Positions 1 to 13,171 of a stretch of DNA of 64,000 bases are shown here, one piece after another. Source of the stretch: Sanghuangporus weigelae (Eukaryota; Basidiomycota; Agaricomycetes; Hymenochaetales; Hymenochaetaceae); contig CP137324.1 of the NCBI GenBank assembly GCA_033182465.1, forward strand, positions 1,488,001-1,552,000. The letters run 5' to 3'. The notes beneath the pieces were generated by a model that worked only from the letters and a program-made list of their open reading frames with translations, did no database searches and had not been told where the DNA came from. Position numbers and translations under genes: made by a program. Position 1 is the first letter of the stretch. Every line of letters begins with the position of its first letter.

Positions 1-697
1 AGTAATTGCAGTTGAAACAGCATATATGCAGATTTACTCCATGAATTCTTGGATTTACACCAGAGTTTCACCACATACCTAAATTCTATTCAATTTTGAA
101 GATTTTTTACAAAAAAAATTTTGTAGAAGTTGCTCTGTTCTTGATATGTGCTCAAGAAATCGGCTGTTCTCCTTGAATTTTTGGCAAATTTTTTATATTT
201 TTTGATATTTGTATTCAACATTATAAAACACATTTTTGAGGCATTTTTACATATTTTTTCTTCAGTTGTGGAAGCCATGAAAGGCCTTTGAATGCAAAAA
301 TAAAAAGTGAGACACAAAAATCCGCGCGTCGATCACAAATGATGCTTAAGCGAGCCGTGGGAAAGGCACGTAAATCATATAGGCGGTGCCAGTCACGTGA
401 AGTTCTTAGTTTGCGTGCGACATCTACTTTCCGCGTCTAACTTCAACTTCGAGTTGAAACATACCACGACGTTTATTCTAGATCAGAACCTGGCGTATCT
501 GGTCAAGGTAGGACAGATTCTCACAGAGGTATCGATCATTCAAATGTTTCATTCAGTAACAGGTATTCTCCAAAAAGTGATACGCTTTGGCTAATTTTAC
601 AATTCAAGTACAAGCGATAACGCAAACGCGTAATGCACGGAAAGGCATAGCTCCCAGTGCATTTCAGGCCGTCTTTGAGGCTGTGAGTTCTCTCAAG
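1..697. other. AT-rich stretch without a recognisable gene
   Basis: The first 330 bases are strongly AT-rich with several A and T runs and no convincing spliced frame. The remainder is the 3' flank of the first dioxygenase gene. The short open frames here have no family signature. It could be decayed repeat sequence, but no end repeats or conserved core are visible. Confidence 0.5.
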
Positions 698-1943
698 TTA
701 AATAATATGCGGTTTGTGCTCCATTCCCCGACTTGCACGGTACGTCTCGGGTCCCTGAATCAATTTCGATCAGTACAGGTCTCGCGTCGCGTCGCGACTG
801 AAGTGCTTACCGTTCTGTTCTTAAGCCTGGTGTACTTCATTCTTCTGGTATACCATTCTCCCTGAGTCACGTTTGGATCATATCTAGCCCGGTCATCGGG
901 AGTCATACGAGACAGTGCTTCTTTTACTACCGGACTTTCCTTCAATGCACGAAGACGCACACTACTTCCGGGCCGCGAGAAGAAAACGACTGACCAACGC
1001 GTATGCGTGGCTTGAGTGCCCGGAGGAGGCACGATTCTGTGCATGTTTGAACGAATTATGCCTCCAGAGAACAGAGAAAGTGCGTCTCCGGCGTTGCAAA
1101 TGGCATGCCCAGGGATCGGACGGACATACTGCCAGTCTGGGCTATTCGGAGGAAGGACTTGTAGGCCGCCAAGCCTATTGTGCAGGAACGAAAGCGAGCC
1201 GAAGTCTGTGTGAGCGCCCAGGGCCACCTTGTCCTTGTCGATTGGACCGCTGCCAGTATCGGTATGCTTAGGCGGACTCCTAATGCAACGGGCTTCGGAA
1301 CCGCTGTGCTCTTCTAGCGAATGAAGTTCATGAAGTGTGCCAGCGGGCAACTCGAGCTTCTTTTCAAATACCGAGAATATCGTGTCAATAACGGCGAGCG
1401 ATTTACGGACAAAAGGGGTGATGGTTGGTTCCATTCGAGCGACAACTGTGGACGGATATGTGCGGTGTACAACCTTCGGATATGCAAGCGCATCTTCCTT
1501 CGAGATGTTGATGAATTCGACGTTATCGGGGCTTCCATGCTCATTCGTAGCGATCGTACCCAGCGCCTTGTATCTTTGGTAACAAGTTAGAGCCATTCCG
1601 GTCATCAGCTAGGAGACGCTGTTACCCAAAGGATTTTCCATCGTCGCCTTGCTCGAACTTCATTTTCTCCTCAAGAGGGAGGTCCATAGTCTCAGCTCCC
1701 ATATCAAACATACCCTCAACTTCCTTATCAGCGCCATGGTTCTTCAGGCTGTCGTCTTTTCTTGAGTAGCATCTAGGTGCGATTCAGAAAGGACGCTTAC
1801 TACCAGAAGCCGAGCTCTGTCGCTGCCTTCCAGAGCTTGTCGATTTCTTCTAGATCTCCTGCCTTCACGAGTTCATAGTCGATGACCAAGAGAGGGTGAG
1901 TTTTGATATTGTCGGGAAACGGAGGTAGCGTTAGACCAGGCAT
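698..1943 (-). CDS. 2OG-Fe(II) dioxygenase, isopenicillin N synthase-like, tandem copy 1
   Basis: Predicted cytosolic oxygenase of about 360 aa that couples 2-oxoglutarate (or IPNS-type) oxidation to an organic substrate; the substrate is unknown. Exons on the complement are 1943-1804, 1748-1626, 1573-811 and 754-698, and all junctions are GT-AG with closed phases. The N-terminal DIOX_N-like part begins MPGLTLPPFPD and runs into GFCLKNHGA. The jelly-roll core has the iron ligands in GAHTDFGSLSF (HxD) and SNMHRIV (distal His), then RWSVVFFSRP, where the Arg-x-Ser is the usual co-substrate site. The last exon encodes a short tail ending in SRGMEHKP plus three residues. The start is the MPGLTLP methionine shared by all three copies. 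It is one of three tandem copies with the same exon layout, which makes the model reliable. A role in specialised metabolism is possible, but no core biosynthetic enzyme lies nearby. Confidence 0.9.
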
Positions 1944-2271
1944 GAATTTAGCAATATAAACAGAAGAGTCGTTGTACTCGATTTCGGCAAGCTCATGATC
2001 TCGTTCTTATACAGTAGAAGAAAGAACGGGGTATACTTTAGTCCACGAGTCCTATTCCAGATGCGATATGATCAGTTGTGGATAATGTTCATGTGAGCTG
2101 TTGCTATTATTCGATGTGGGATTGACGAATTCCTGACTAGCTGAATGAAGCAATAGAAGATCCATAGTATCTGTACTTCAACTATGGAGTAACTTTATCC
2201 AAGGAAGAGGAAGTTCAAAACCAGGGATATTTGGGGATATTTATACTCGTGAGCGTCGTTCGACGGGCAAG
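1944..2271. promoter_or_regulatory. Upstream region of dioxygenase copy 1
   Basis: About 330 bases lie between the start of dioxygenase copy 1 and a possible small gene on the opposite strand. A TATA-like stretch (gatatttatactc) occurs at about 2236-2250, close to that small gene. I see no conserved operator. Confidence 0.3.
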
Positions 2272-2558
2272 ATGACTGAAAAAGCTCAGGGTAAGCTTCC
2301 AAAGTTCTTTCACAAAATGCTTCGATATGAGGCTTCTCCGATGTACTCCGGTTAGAATTGCTCGAACTTGCAGATAAGGTAATTGCTCAAATGGGGTTGC
2401 CGCAGAAGAGGATTGTGGTAATGTAGAAGCTGTTTTTAGCTATCATCTTGTGCGTCGTACTAACCAAACGATAGGCAATGAGCATATACCTGTCTCAGCA
2501 TATGATAGACCATAGAGTACGAAGCAAGATAGCCATCCTCGATTTTCTGTGCAATTGA
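2272..2558 (+). CDS. Possible small three-exon gene, 48 aa, function unknown
   Basis: A very short open frame can be spliced from three exons: 2272-2290, 2374-2417 and 2475-2558. Both introns are GT-AG with matching phases (1 and 0), and the second has a textbook TACTAAC branch site 16 bases before its acceptor. The product begins MTEKAQDKVIAQMG and ends ILDFLCN. I recognise no family. It lies between dioxygenase copies 1 and 2 on the opposite strand and ends 83 bases from the 3' end of copy 2. It may be a genuine small protein, the surviving 5' part of a lost gene, or a chance construct. Splicing consistency is the only support. Confidence 0.3.
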
Positions 2559-2641
2559 ATTCAATTCCTTGGACTTTTCAACCTGTAGATTGATGTACAG
2601 GAGAATGTATTCTCTAAACGTCATATCCTTGACTGAGAAAC

Positions 2642-3893
2642 TCAGATTATATTCGGTGTGTGCTCCATTCCTCTGCTCGCATACCAGTCCTCAGGCTTCT
2701 GCATTAGGATCTTGCCATCAGCGTAGCTCTTCTCCAACTGGACTGTCATAGGCACTCACTTTCACGTTGCTAGCTCTCTGCTTGATGATTCTTCTGTTAT
2801 ACCACTCTCCCTGTGTCACGTTTGGTTTATACTTTTCCTTTTCTTCGGGACTCTTGCGTACAAGCGCGGCTCGGACGACGGGACTCTCCTCCAATGCATT
2901 TAGCTTGATATTGTGTCCTGGACGACAGAAGAACACCACAGACCACCGAGGATAAGTGCCTTGGACGCCTGGAGGTGGGACGACTCGGTGCATGTTGGAG
3001 CGGAGAATGCCACCGGAGAATAAGGAAAGCGCGTCGCCGATGTTACAGATTGCATGCCCGGGAATCGGGCGAACGTATTGCCAGTCTGCGCTATTTGGAG
3101 GGAATACTTGCAAACCGCCCAGACGATTATGGAGGAAAGAGAGCGACCCGATATCAGTATGGGCTCCAAGAGACAGTTTCTCCTTTTCGACGGCTCCACT
3201 ATTGTTCCTATACTTCGGAGGACTTTTGATGGCACGAGCTTCAGACCCACTACGGTCTGTATGTGCGTGGAGCTTAAGAAGTGTACCGGCTGGTAAGTCG
3301 AGTTTCTTTTCGAAAACAGAAAGGATCGTATCAATGACCGCAAGAGACTTGTGAACAAAAGGAATGATAGTCGGCTCCATGTGCGCAACAACCGTTGAAG
3401 GATAGGTGCGATGGACGACCTTTGGATACGCAAGTGTATCCTCTCTGGAAATGTTGATAAATTCGACGTTGTCGGGAGTTCCATACTCGCTGGTAGCATA
3501 GGTGCCTAGTGCTTTGTATCTTGGGGAATATCAGCATTCCAACAGAATCTAGTTGATGATGACAGCGAATGTGTACCCGGAAGTCTCTATGCCTTCTGCG
3601 TACTCATATTTCAGTTTCTCGTCTAGCGGTAGATCCATGGTTTCCTCTCCCATCTCGAACATGCCTTCCACCTCGCGATCGGCACCATGATTCTTTAGGC
3701 TTCAAGGCGTTCAAAAACATCGTGAAGAGGAATCAGAAGACAGTACTCACTACCAGAAGCCAAGTTCTGTTGCGGCTTTCCAGAGTTTCTCGATTTCTTC
3801 AGAGTCTCCATTTTTGAGGAGCTCATAGTCGATAACCAGGAGAGGATGCGTCGGAAGATTGTCAGGAAACGGAGGGAGTGTTAGACCAGGCAT
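2642..3893 (-). CDS. 2OG-Fe(II) dioxygenase, isopenicillin N synthase-like, tandem copy 2
   Basis: Second copy of the array, 359 aa, with exons 3893-3754, 3699-3577, 3519-2760 and 2698-2642. Exon lengths of 140, 123, 760 and 57 nt match copy 3 exactly. The core keeps the HTDIGSLSF iron-binding HxD, the distal His in SNMHRVV and the RWSVVFF co-substrate motif, so it looks catalytically complete. Intron 1 ends in a slightly unusual acceptor (ttgaag). The tail ends GMEHTPNII. It differs from copies 1 and 3 at many positions outside the core (for example TDRSGSEARAIKS), which suggests an old duplication with possible change of substrate. The substrate cannot be predicted from the sequence. Confidence 0.9.
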
Positions 3894-4546
3894 AATGATT
3901 TGGACACGTTCAATGAAGACAGTAAGCCCAGAAAGGCTTTTTCACTGGTTGGCCCTGATAAAAGGGGCGAGAGGAATTGCTGCCGCAGCTACCAAAAAGT
4001 ACTGGTAAGTCAGCTCTTGGCTGTTGAATACGCATGGGAATCTTCCTTATTCAAGTCCCTATTCTTGCACGCCGTGTGATACAAGAATCGTTCACAATGT
4101 ATTTGGGGACCGGCCGATGGACTTCGAACACCGAGTGAGTCCGTGATAATGAACCTTGTCCAAAACCAAATACAAAGCTTCTCACAGAAGGATTCAGTTT
4201 TGAGCCCATAAACGTCTTTCGCAATGGCATATGACTAGATGCCTAGCGGTCATCGGAAAACGAAATTGCATTTGGTAGAAGAGTTGCCGCGTCATGGAAG
4301 GTTTATGCATGAATTACTGGAGACTTCCTGGATATCGAACAATCCGACGATAGCATTGTTTAAAAATCGCGTTTCAATCTCCTCAAATTTGCTTTGACCA
4401 ACGTTTTGAAGGATGAATCGACCAAGATAAAGACAACGATTATCTTAGGTTTTTATAACACAGGTCAGCTCTTCGAGTTCACCATGGACTATCCGCATAA
4501 AGGACACCACTCAAACAGTCTTCCCAGACATCGCTTCCTCATAAAT
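3894..4546. other. Spacer between dioxygenase copies 2 and 3
   Basis: About 650 bases that must hold the promoter of copy 2 and the 3' end of copy 3. I see no coding frame with splice support and no repeat. Confidence 0.4.
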
Positions 4547-5791
4547 TTAAATAGTTTTGGGTTTGTGTTCCATTCCTCTACTCGCATACCAATCCTCCGG
4601 ACTCTGCAAATACCATTAGCACGTCTCTTAACTAATAACTAGAAACGAGTCGTGCTTACCTTTATCTTGCTGACTCTCTGCTTTACCATCCTCCTAATAT
4701 ACCATTCGCCCTGCGTCACGTTGGGTTGATACTTTGCTCGGTCTTCGGGACTCATATGAGCAAGGGCTTCTTTCACTGCAGGACTCTCGTCCAAGGCCCG
4801 GAGTTCCGCGTCATGTGCTGGGCGCGAGAAGAATACTACAGACCACCGAGTGTATGCACTTTGCACGCCGGGAGGCGGCACGATACGATGCATGTTTGAG
4901 CGTAAAATGCCACCGGAATACAGTGCAAGCGCATCTCCAATATTGCAGATTGCATGGCCTGGTATTGGGCGAACATACTGCCAATCAGGGCTACCTGGAG
5001 GAAGCACTTGCAATCCGCCCAGGCGATTATGAAGGAAGGAAATCGACCCAAAATCAGTGTGAGCGCCGAGAGATACCTTTTCCTTATCGACAGTTCCTCC
5101 GTTATTCGTGTATTTCGGAGGGCTCTTGATGCAACGAGCCTCAGAGCCACTGAAGCCCGTGTGAGAGTGAAGCTCCAGAAGTGTACCCGGCGGGAGTTCA
5201 AGTTTCTTTTCGAAAACAGAGAGAATCGTATCAATGACTGCAAATGACTTCCGTGCGAAGGGTGTAATGGTCTTCTCCATGTACGCGGTCACCGTTGATG
5301 GATAGGTTCGCTGTACAACTCTCGGATATGCAAGCGCGTCTTCCTTAGAAATGTTTATGAATTCAACATTGTCTGGGTTTCCGTATTCGTTCGTCGCATA
5401 GGTGCCTAATGCTTTGTATCTTGGGAGAAATCAAAGTTACATTCAGACTTCTTGCGAGTGATGGTCGCTCCTTACCCACACGACCTGCCATCTTCTCCTT
5501 GTTCAAACTTCATCTTCTCTTCCAACGGAAGATCCATCGTTTCTTCTCCCATTTCGAACATACCCTCGACTTCTTCGGTAGCGCCGTGATTCTTTAGGCT
5601 GTGTGGACTTATGTCAAATCATGGTAAAACCAGAACTGCAACACGTACTACCAAAAGCCTAGTCCAGTCGCGGCCTTCCAGAGCTTATCAATCTCTTCCG
5701 AATCCCCAGTCTGGAGAAGTTCATAATCAATGACCAGAAGAGGATGAGTTGGGATGTTCTCCGGGAATGAAGGGAGAGTTAGTCCAGGCAT
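4547..5791 (-). CDS. 2OG-Fe(II) dioxygenase, isopenicillin N synthase-like, tandem copy 3
   Basis: Third copy, 359 aa, with exons 5791-5652, 5598-5476, 5419-4660 and 4603-4547. Iron ligands are visible in GAHTDFGSISF and SNMHRIV, and the RxS site in RWSVVFFSRP. The N-terminal domain starts MPGLTLPSFPEN, and the C-terminal exon encodes EDWYASRGMEHKPKTI. The same four exons in the same phases as copies 1 and 2 confirm the model. All three genes face the same way, as expected for unequal crossing-over. No key residue is missing. The neighbouring carboxylesterase is transcribed away from the array and gives no clue to a pathway. Confidence 0.9.
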
Positions 5792-7524
5792 TCTGGGATT
5801 ACAGAGAAACCCGGCTGTTCTGCTATGAGAGGAGCCTGTGGTTATCGAGCTTATATAGCTACCGTACGCGTGTCAACACCTTACCCTCACTGATAAGTAA
5901 CGTGTAGGAATGTTTTCTGTTCCCTTTGGCAGTGCAGAGTCCGAGAGGAGGTTTTCAGCTTAAAACAGTGGGATTCGAGTAGCAAGCAAAATTGAACTTT
6001 GTCCAATGAACTCAATTCCAAGTCTCATGCCACAGAAGCAACTGATTCAAGCATTCTGGAAGTTCTCAATCAGCAGCTGACCAGAAGTGAGGCAGGTGCC
6101 GAATATAAAACTTGAGAGGAGCTCCTGGAAGTAATCTCGATGTTGGAGACAGCGTTTATACGGCAAACAAGTAGTAAATCGTGGGTCAGTGGTAGGTATA
6201 CGTATACGTATAGGATCTGGACTCTGGACTCGAACTCTGCAAGTGAATGGGAACGAATTCCCAAAATAGGCAATAGATGACACGTGAATACAGGAATATT
6301 TGACCACTGCCCTTGCTCGTCTTCAACTTTCATTGACGACGTTCAATGCTTCATCAACGACGACTTCCCGATCATGAGAACATACGAAATTTTGCCAGCT
6401 AGGTCTGTCAAGTCAAGCTGCGGATCACGAATTTCATTTCAAATCATCAAGCATAATTTTCTTACTTTAGAAACAGATTTGTCTTCGCGCCTGCTCACGT
6501 CGAGAGAGTTCGCTATAAGATATGCATTAGGTGCAATATTTATTTCACGAGCACATTATCAATCTCCATTATCCTTGCAGAGACAAAGAGACAGATCCGT
6601 TCCTACGTCATTAGCTTTGCGATGTCACCTCGAGACAATATGTCTGCTTCTATTACCAGTCGTTGGGTACAGTTTTTACTGTATCTTGGGGCCATACTAA
6701 GGAGATAATTCGTCGGCTTTACGATGTCACCTCCAAAGGCATTCGAACAGGCCATCTTCAGACGGTACTGCTGCTTCCATTGCCGGCATGCCTTAGATTC
6801 ATATCGACATCCTGCATCGGCGCGTTCAGATTTTTCTAAGCTTACGTAAGATGAACCATTCAGCCCAAAAATGCTAGACGGAGAATTTTATTCTGCTCGC
6901 ACGTCGAGCAAAGTGGCGTTACTCACGCCTTCGATGATGCAGCTTTGCTGGTCACTATATGGATTGCAACCGATCAGAACCAACCTTCCTCTGTGAGTGA
7001 CATGTGATGTGATCTAGATATAAATTAGCGGACCGTCTACCGTTTTTGTCGTCAGGACCTTCTTGAACTTCTTCCACCACTTGACGCCACGATTATGCTG
7101 AGAACAACTTTTCCGACGCCCAAATATAGGCTATTCAGCCTATCCTACTGAAAATTGACAAGCTTTTGTATCTGGTCTTGGCTAGAATGTCAGTGTTTAC
7201 TCAAGCCCTAGTACCTGAATAGACAGATGCTTCTCTAACTCGATCCGTGGGCCTGTGTTCTCATACTTCGGCTTCACTTCCGAGTGCACGACTAAAGATA
7301 GAGGCTTCTTCTACAGCCAACGAGGTTAGGAAGTGCTTAAATTCTACTGGAAAAGTCTGATGTCGCGCACTAACTGCGCTGAATAAATCATCTTTACGTG
7401 CCTTGCCGGCACACAAATCCACGATATTTCGCATGACCCAGGATGTTTCTGCCGAATCTATAACATAAATTGCAAGATCAAATCTGGGCCGGACCTGAGC
7501 TCCGCCAAAGCCCTTCAAACGTCG
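5792..7524. other. 1.7 kb intergenic region with small degenerate repeats
   Basis: No convincing gene. It contains a perfect 16-bp palindrome of alternating tatacg at 6197-6212. It also holds two diverged copies of a segment around 6611-6661 and 6714-6785 (shared core gatgtcacctc followed by a ctgctt..attgcc-like stretch). An 85-codon open frame on the complement at 7261-7518 has no recognisable domain. The end of the region must hold the carboxylesterase promoter. Confidence 0.4.
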
Positions 7525-9862
<2,338 letters not shown>

Positions 9863-10121
9863 CGAAAGAGAAACGATGAAGACGGTCGCAATCCCTATTG
9901 TCCTGACAGCCCTGATTTAGTCTGTGGTTCATTATGGGTGCTGGTTTGAGCCCCGTTGATCACTTTTTGCTTACATAATTTGAATATATTTGAGAGGACT
10001 GTGACAAAGTGGTCCTTAACCCTTGTACACTGACCACAACCTTGCCACCTGCACTCGTCCAACTCGAAGATCAGTCTCTTTCTCATCTATTCTTCCCTGC
10101 TCGCTCTTTAAGTCTTCGATC

Positions 10122-11644
10122 ATGTCCGCTCGCTTTGCTGAATTAATGGCGTTAAGCGCCGCCCAGACTCAGGATTCGGTTGCCGCCACGCAGCAGATTA
10201 TTCAAGAGAAGAGACGGAAGGAAGAGCAGAGGAACAAAGAACAGATGGAGAAGGACAAACGGGATCGAGAGTTCCAAGTGAGGCTTATAAAGAAGAAGCT
10301 CGAGGAGCAACAGCAGGCGGAAGAGCGAAAGCAAAAGCAGGAGGAGGATCGGCGAAGAAAGGAGGAACTGATCCGGCAGCGAGAGGAGGAGCAGCGAAGA
10401 AATCTGGTCTATGGAAAAGATCGTCGAGCAGGCGGGTCTTCAGGTGGTGGAGCTCGAAGTCGTAAAGGCCATGGTGGCTCAGATGATGATGGCGAGGACG
10501 TAGGTGGCTTGGTTCTGACAAGGGAGGAGAAGCGACAACGAAAGCTCCTTTCGGATCTCAACAAAAGCTTTCCATCAGCGAGGAAAGGCCACTCTAGTCC
10601 AACTTCACAAATTCTTAAGAGATCTTACAGAGCAGGGGCAGCAACGAATCTTTCGGAATCATCCTCTCGATCTCAGCCACGTCACCCGCAGCAAGGAGGC
10701 TCTGGCAGTAATGCTGAAAGCCTAAGCAATATAAGGAAGAAGCTTGCTGCTATGCCACCTACACTTATGCGGCTGGGCACTACGAAACGTGACGTGCGCA
10801 CAATTGACGAGATTGTGACGGACTTGCAGAAGAAGAAGGAAGTGAAGGTCATTGACGGTGAAGAAGCGCGGAAGAATGGGTTTGACTGGTTCGGAGAACA
10901 GAAGAAAATGAAGAAAGCTGCGCCGGTCCCTTCGCTGTCGCCCAGTCCAGAGACGAGAGCCTCGCAATCGCCGCGTCCTCGGTCTAAGGAACGTGTGGCA
11001 CCACCGAAGTCATCCGCTTCCACACAGCCTCGAATTAACGGCGCTGGCGCTCACACTTCCGAACGGAAGGAGCCTCGCACAAAAGTGACCATTGTCAAGC
11101 CTGATCCCGTCGATTTACTGTCATTTTCGAAAATCAACAAGGGTAACAACTCGACGTCAACTAAATCGACGGTCTCGTCAAAATCAGCCACTTCTCATGT
11201 TTCCCACGTGTCTTCCAATACGGGGAAGCAGTTGTCTTCTGCATATAGGAAGCGAGCGCGGTCGGACTCATTCTCTGACGATTCGCTGTCGGATGACGGG
11301 TCTCCGCCACCTGTGAAACGTCGGCCTGCCAGATCTTCGACTCGTAACGACATCAGTTCAGAAATCTGGAAACTGTTCGGGAAGGACAGAAGCCAGTATA
11401 TCCAGAATGATGTCTTCAGTGATGAGGACGACGATATGGAAGCCGATGCGGAAGCATTGAGAAGGGAGGAGATGAGGAGGTGCGTTGATTGGATCCTTCT
11501 GTTTTTCAGTGGCTCACATTGCTGTCATCATGACTCAGCGCGAGGCTTGCCAAGAAAGAAGACGAGTTGGCTGAGGAGGAAGAAAAGCGTCATGAGGAGG
11601 AGAAACGCAGGAAGAAGAAGGAAAAGGAACGGAGAGGTTATTAA
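10122..11644 (+). CDS. SPT2: Spt2 chromatin protein
   Basis: Nuclear H3-H4 histone chaperone of the SPT2 family, which acts in transcription elongation and nucleosome reassembly; 487 aa. Exons are 10122-11479 and 11539-11644. Residues about 20-130 form a highly charged Lys/Glu/Arg/Gln coiled coil. The middle is a basic, Ser-rich disordered region. The C-terminus carries the family signature: ISSEIWKLFGKDRSQY, an acidic run (FSDEDDDMEADAEAL) and RREEMRRSARLAKKEDELAEEEE. The intron falls inside this domain and splicing restores RRSARLAKKED. The ATG at 10122 (MSARFAELMALS) is preferred over an upstream in-frame ATG because the family starts this way. It is convergent with the Zn2Cys6 gene. Confidence 0.92.
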
Positions 11645-13171
11645 TTCTGCTCGGAGAAATTGGATCAGCACAGGTTTGGCATCTCTACTTGTTTTCACGA
11701 ACATACATACAACGACCCGACATCTTGCATTCTTTTTCTGTTCCACCTATACGGATAACACATCACATCACATCACATATATTGTATATCACAGGCACCT
11801 TGCTTAGTATTTCCTACTTGTCACAGACTTTTTGGCATCTCATTCTCGACACATCGTCTCGAAGTATTAGATCAGTCACGTATGTGTAACTGTTTCTCTG
11901 CTGTTGTCAATTGAAAAATCTTGCAGGCCCTTGGGGGATCTCTGCTTGTAGATCGTGATCTAGAAATGTATCGTCTGCGCCTCGCCTGTAACGACCTGCA
12001 GCCATAATTTCGTTTATGAGCAAGTCTATTTCCAACTTAGTCGTGTGGAAGCGACGGTCTATCAAACTTTGATTTTTTTTATCTCACTTCCAGAACGGAA
12101 AGAGTCCACTATCGTTTCTGAAGGTACAGCAGAGCGCAAGTATATAATCTGGAGCCCAGAAGAAAAAGACTTGTCATTCCAATCAAATCTATAAGTCCAT
12201 CCTTTACGATAACCATGCCATACAGATGCAAAGACAACAAAAAGGCTCGGGCAGATATGTAGATCGTAGATGAGTTGGGACGAGATGAGACGGGGGTGAT
12301 GAGAGGTAAGTTGAATTTCCAATCCCAACCTGGGATGAAATAGGATGTAGCAGATGGGAGTTAGGAGTTAGGACACGGGAGCGGAATTGGGAGTAGCAGT
12401 TGGGGTAGGGGTGGGAGTGTGACCGAGCACAGCACATAAAATAATGCATATAGAAATATAAAACCCTCGAGTACGAGAAAGTGAGGTAGAGGTAGGAGGT
12501 ATAGGAAGCACGTAACTTAGAATAGTACGTCTATGGGTAGGATGGATGGAAGAACCAAGAAACAATACGCAGCAACAAACGAAAAGAAAAAGAAAAGAAC
12601 CGAAGGGGGAAAATGTAAGAGTAATCCAAGAGAAATAAATGCGAAGAGGGGGGTCCCATGGATGAACATGTATGTAGATGAATATGTACGTACGCCAGTA
12701 CCCCGAAAAAGAAAGTTACGGGACAGTGCAAATGGCCATGAATGAAATAAATCAGAATGACGAATAACCAGGCTGAAAATCGGTGCGTCTGGCTACCCTT
12801 GGGCTCGCATTTGGGCTTGGAAGCTTTGATTCGGAGTTTGGATCGGGGCTTGAATCTCTTCGAGTACACAGGAAAGTATGATGAAACGAAAACGGAAGGA
12901 AAATAAGAAAAAACAGAACCTCATCTAGAACAGACGGAACAACACACAAGTGGTCGTAGAGATTTCATTTCTTTCGGGCATGTAGCAAGACGTGTAGCTG
13001 GGGAAGGACATAGGTAAGGAGATAGACAGAAAGATGCGTAGGCGCTTTGTTTTTCCTGTGAATAGAAAGGAGAAAAACAACATGTTTCGTCAGACAAGCT
13101 TCATGATCCAGCTTGTCGAATATCAAGATTTGGAGCAACCTAGACAGACTAGGGTAACGCAGGCGTCGCCA
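11645..13171. other. 1.5 kb convergent 3' region, purine-rich on the + strand
   Basis: This lies between the 3' ends of SPT2 and the Zn2Cys6 gene. It includes a (catca)n microsatellite at about 11759-11777 and long purine-rich stretches on the plus strand from about 12100 to 13100. They would be pyrimidine-rich in the transcript of the Zn2Cys6 gene. No gene is supported. Confidence 0.5.

Noticed and set aside
1-330. Transposable-element remnant in the AT-rich window ends (also about 62690-63250)
   Set aside because: Base composition alone is suggestive, but no terminal repeats, target-site duplication or coding relic is visible.
7261-7518. 85-codon open frame on the complement strand just upstream of carboxylesterase copy 1
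   Set aside because: The residue mix looks protein-like, but there is no recognisable domain, no splice partners and it abuts another gene's start.
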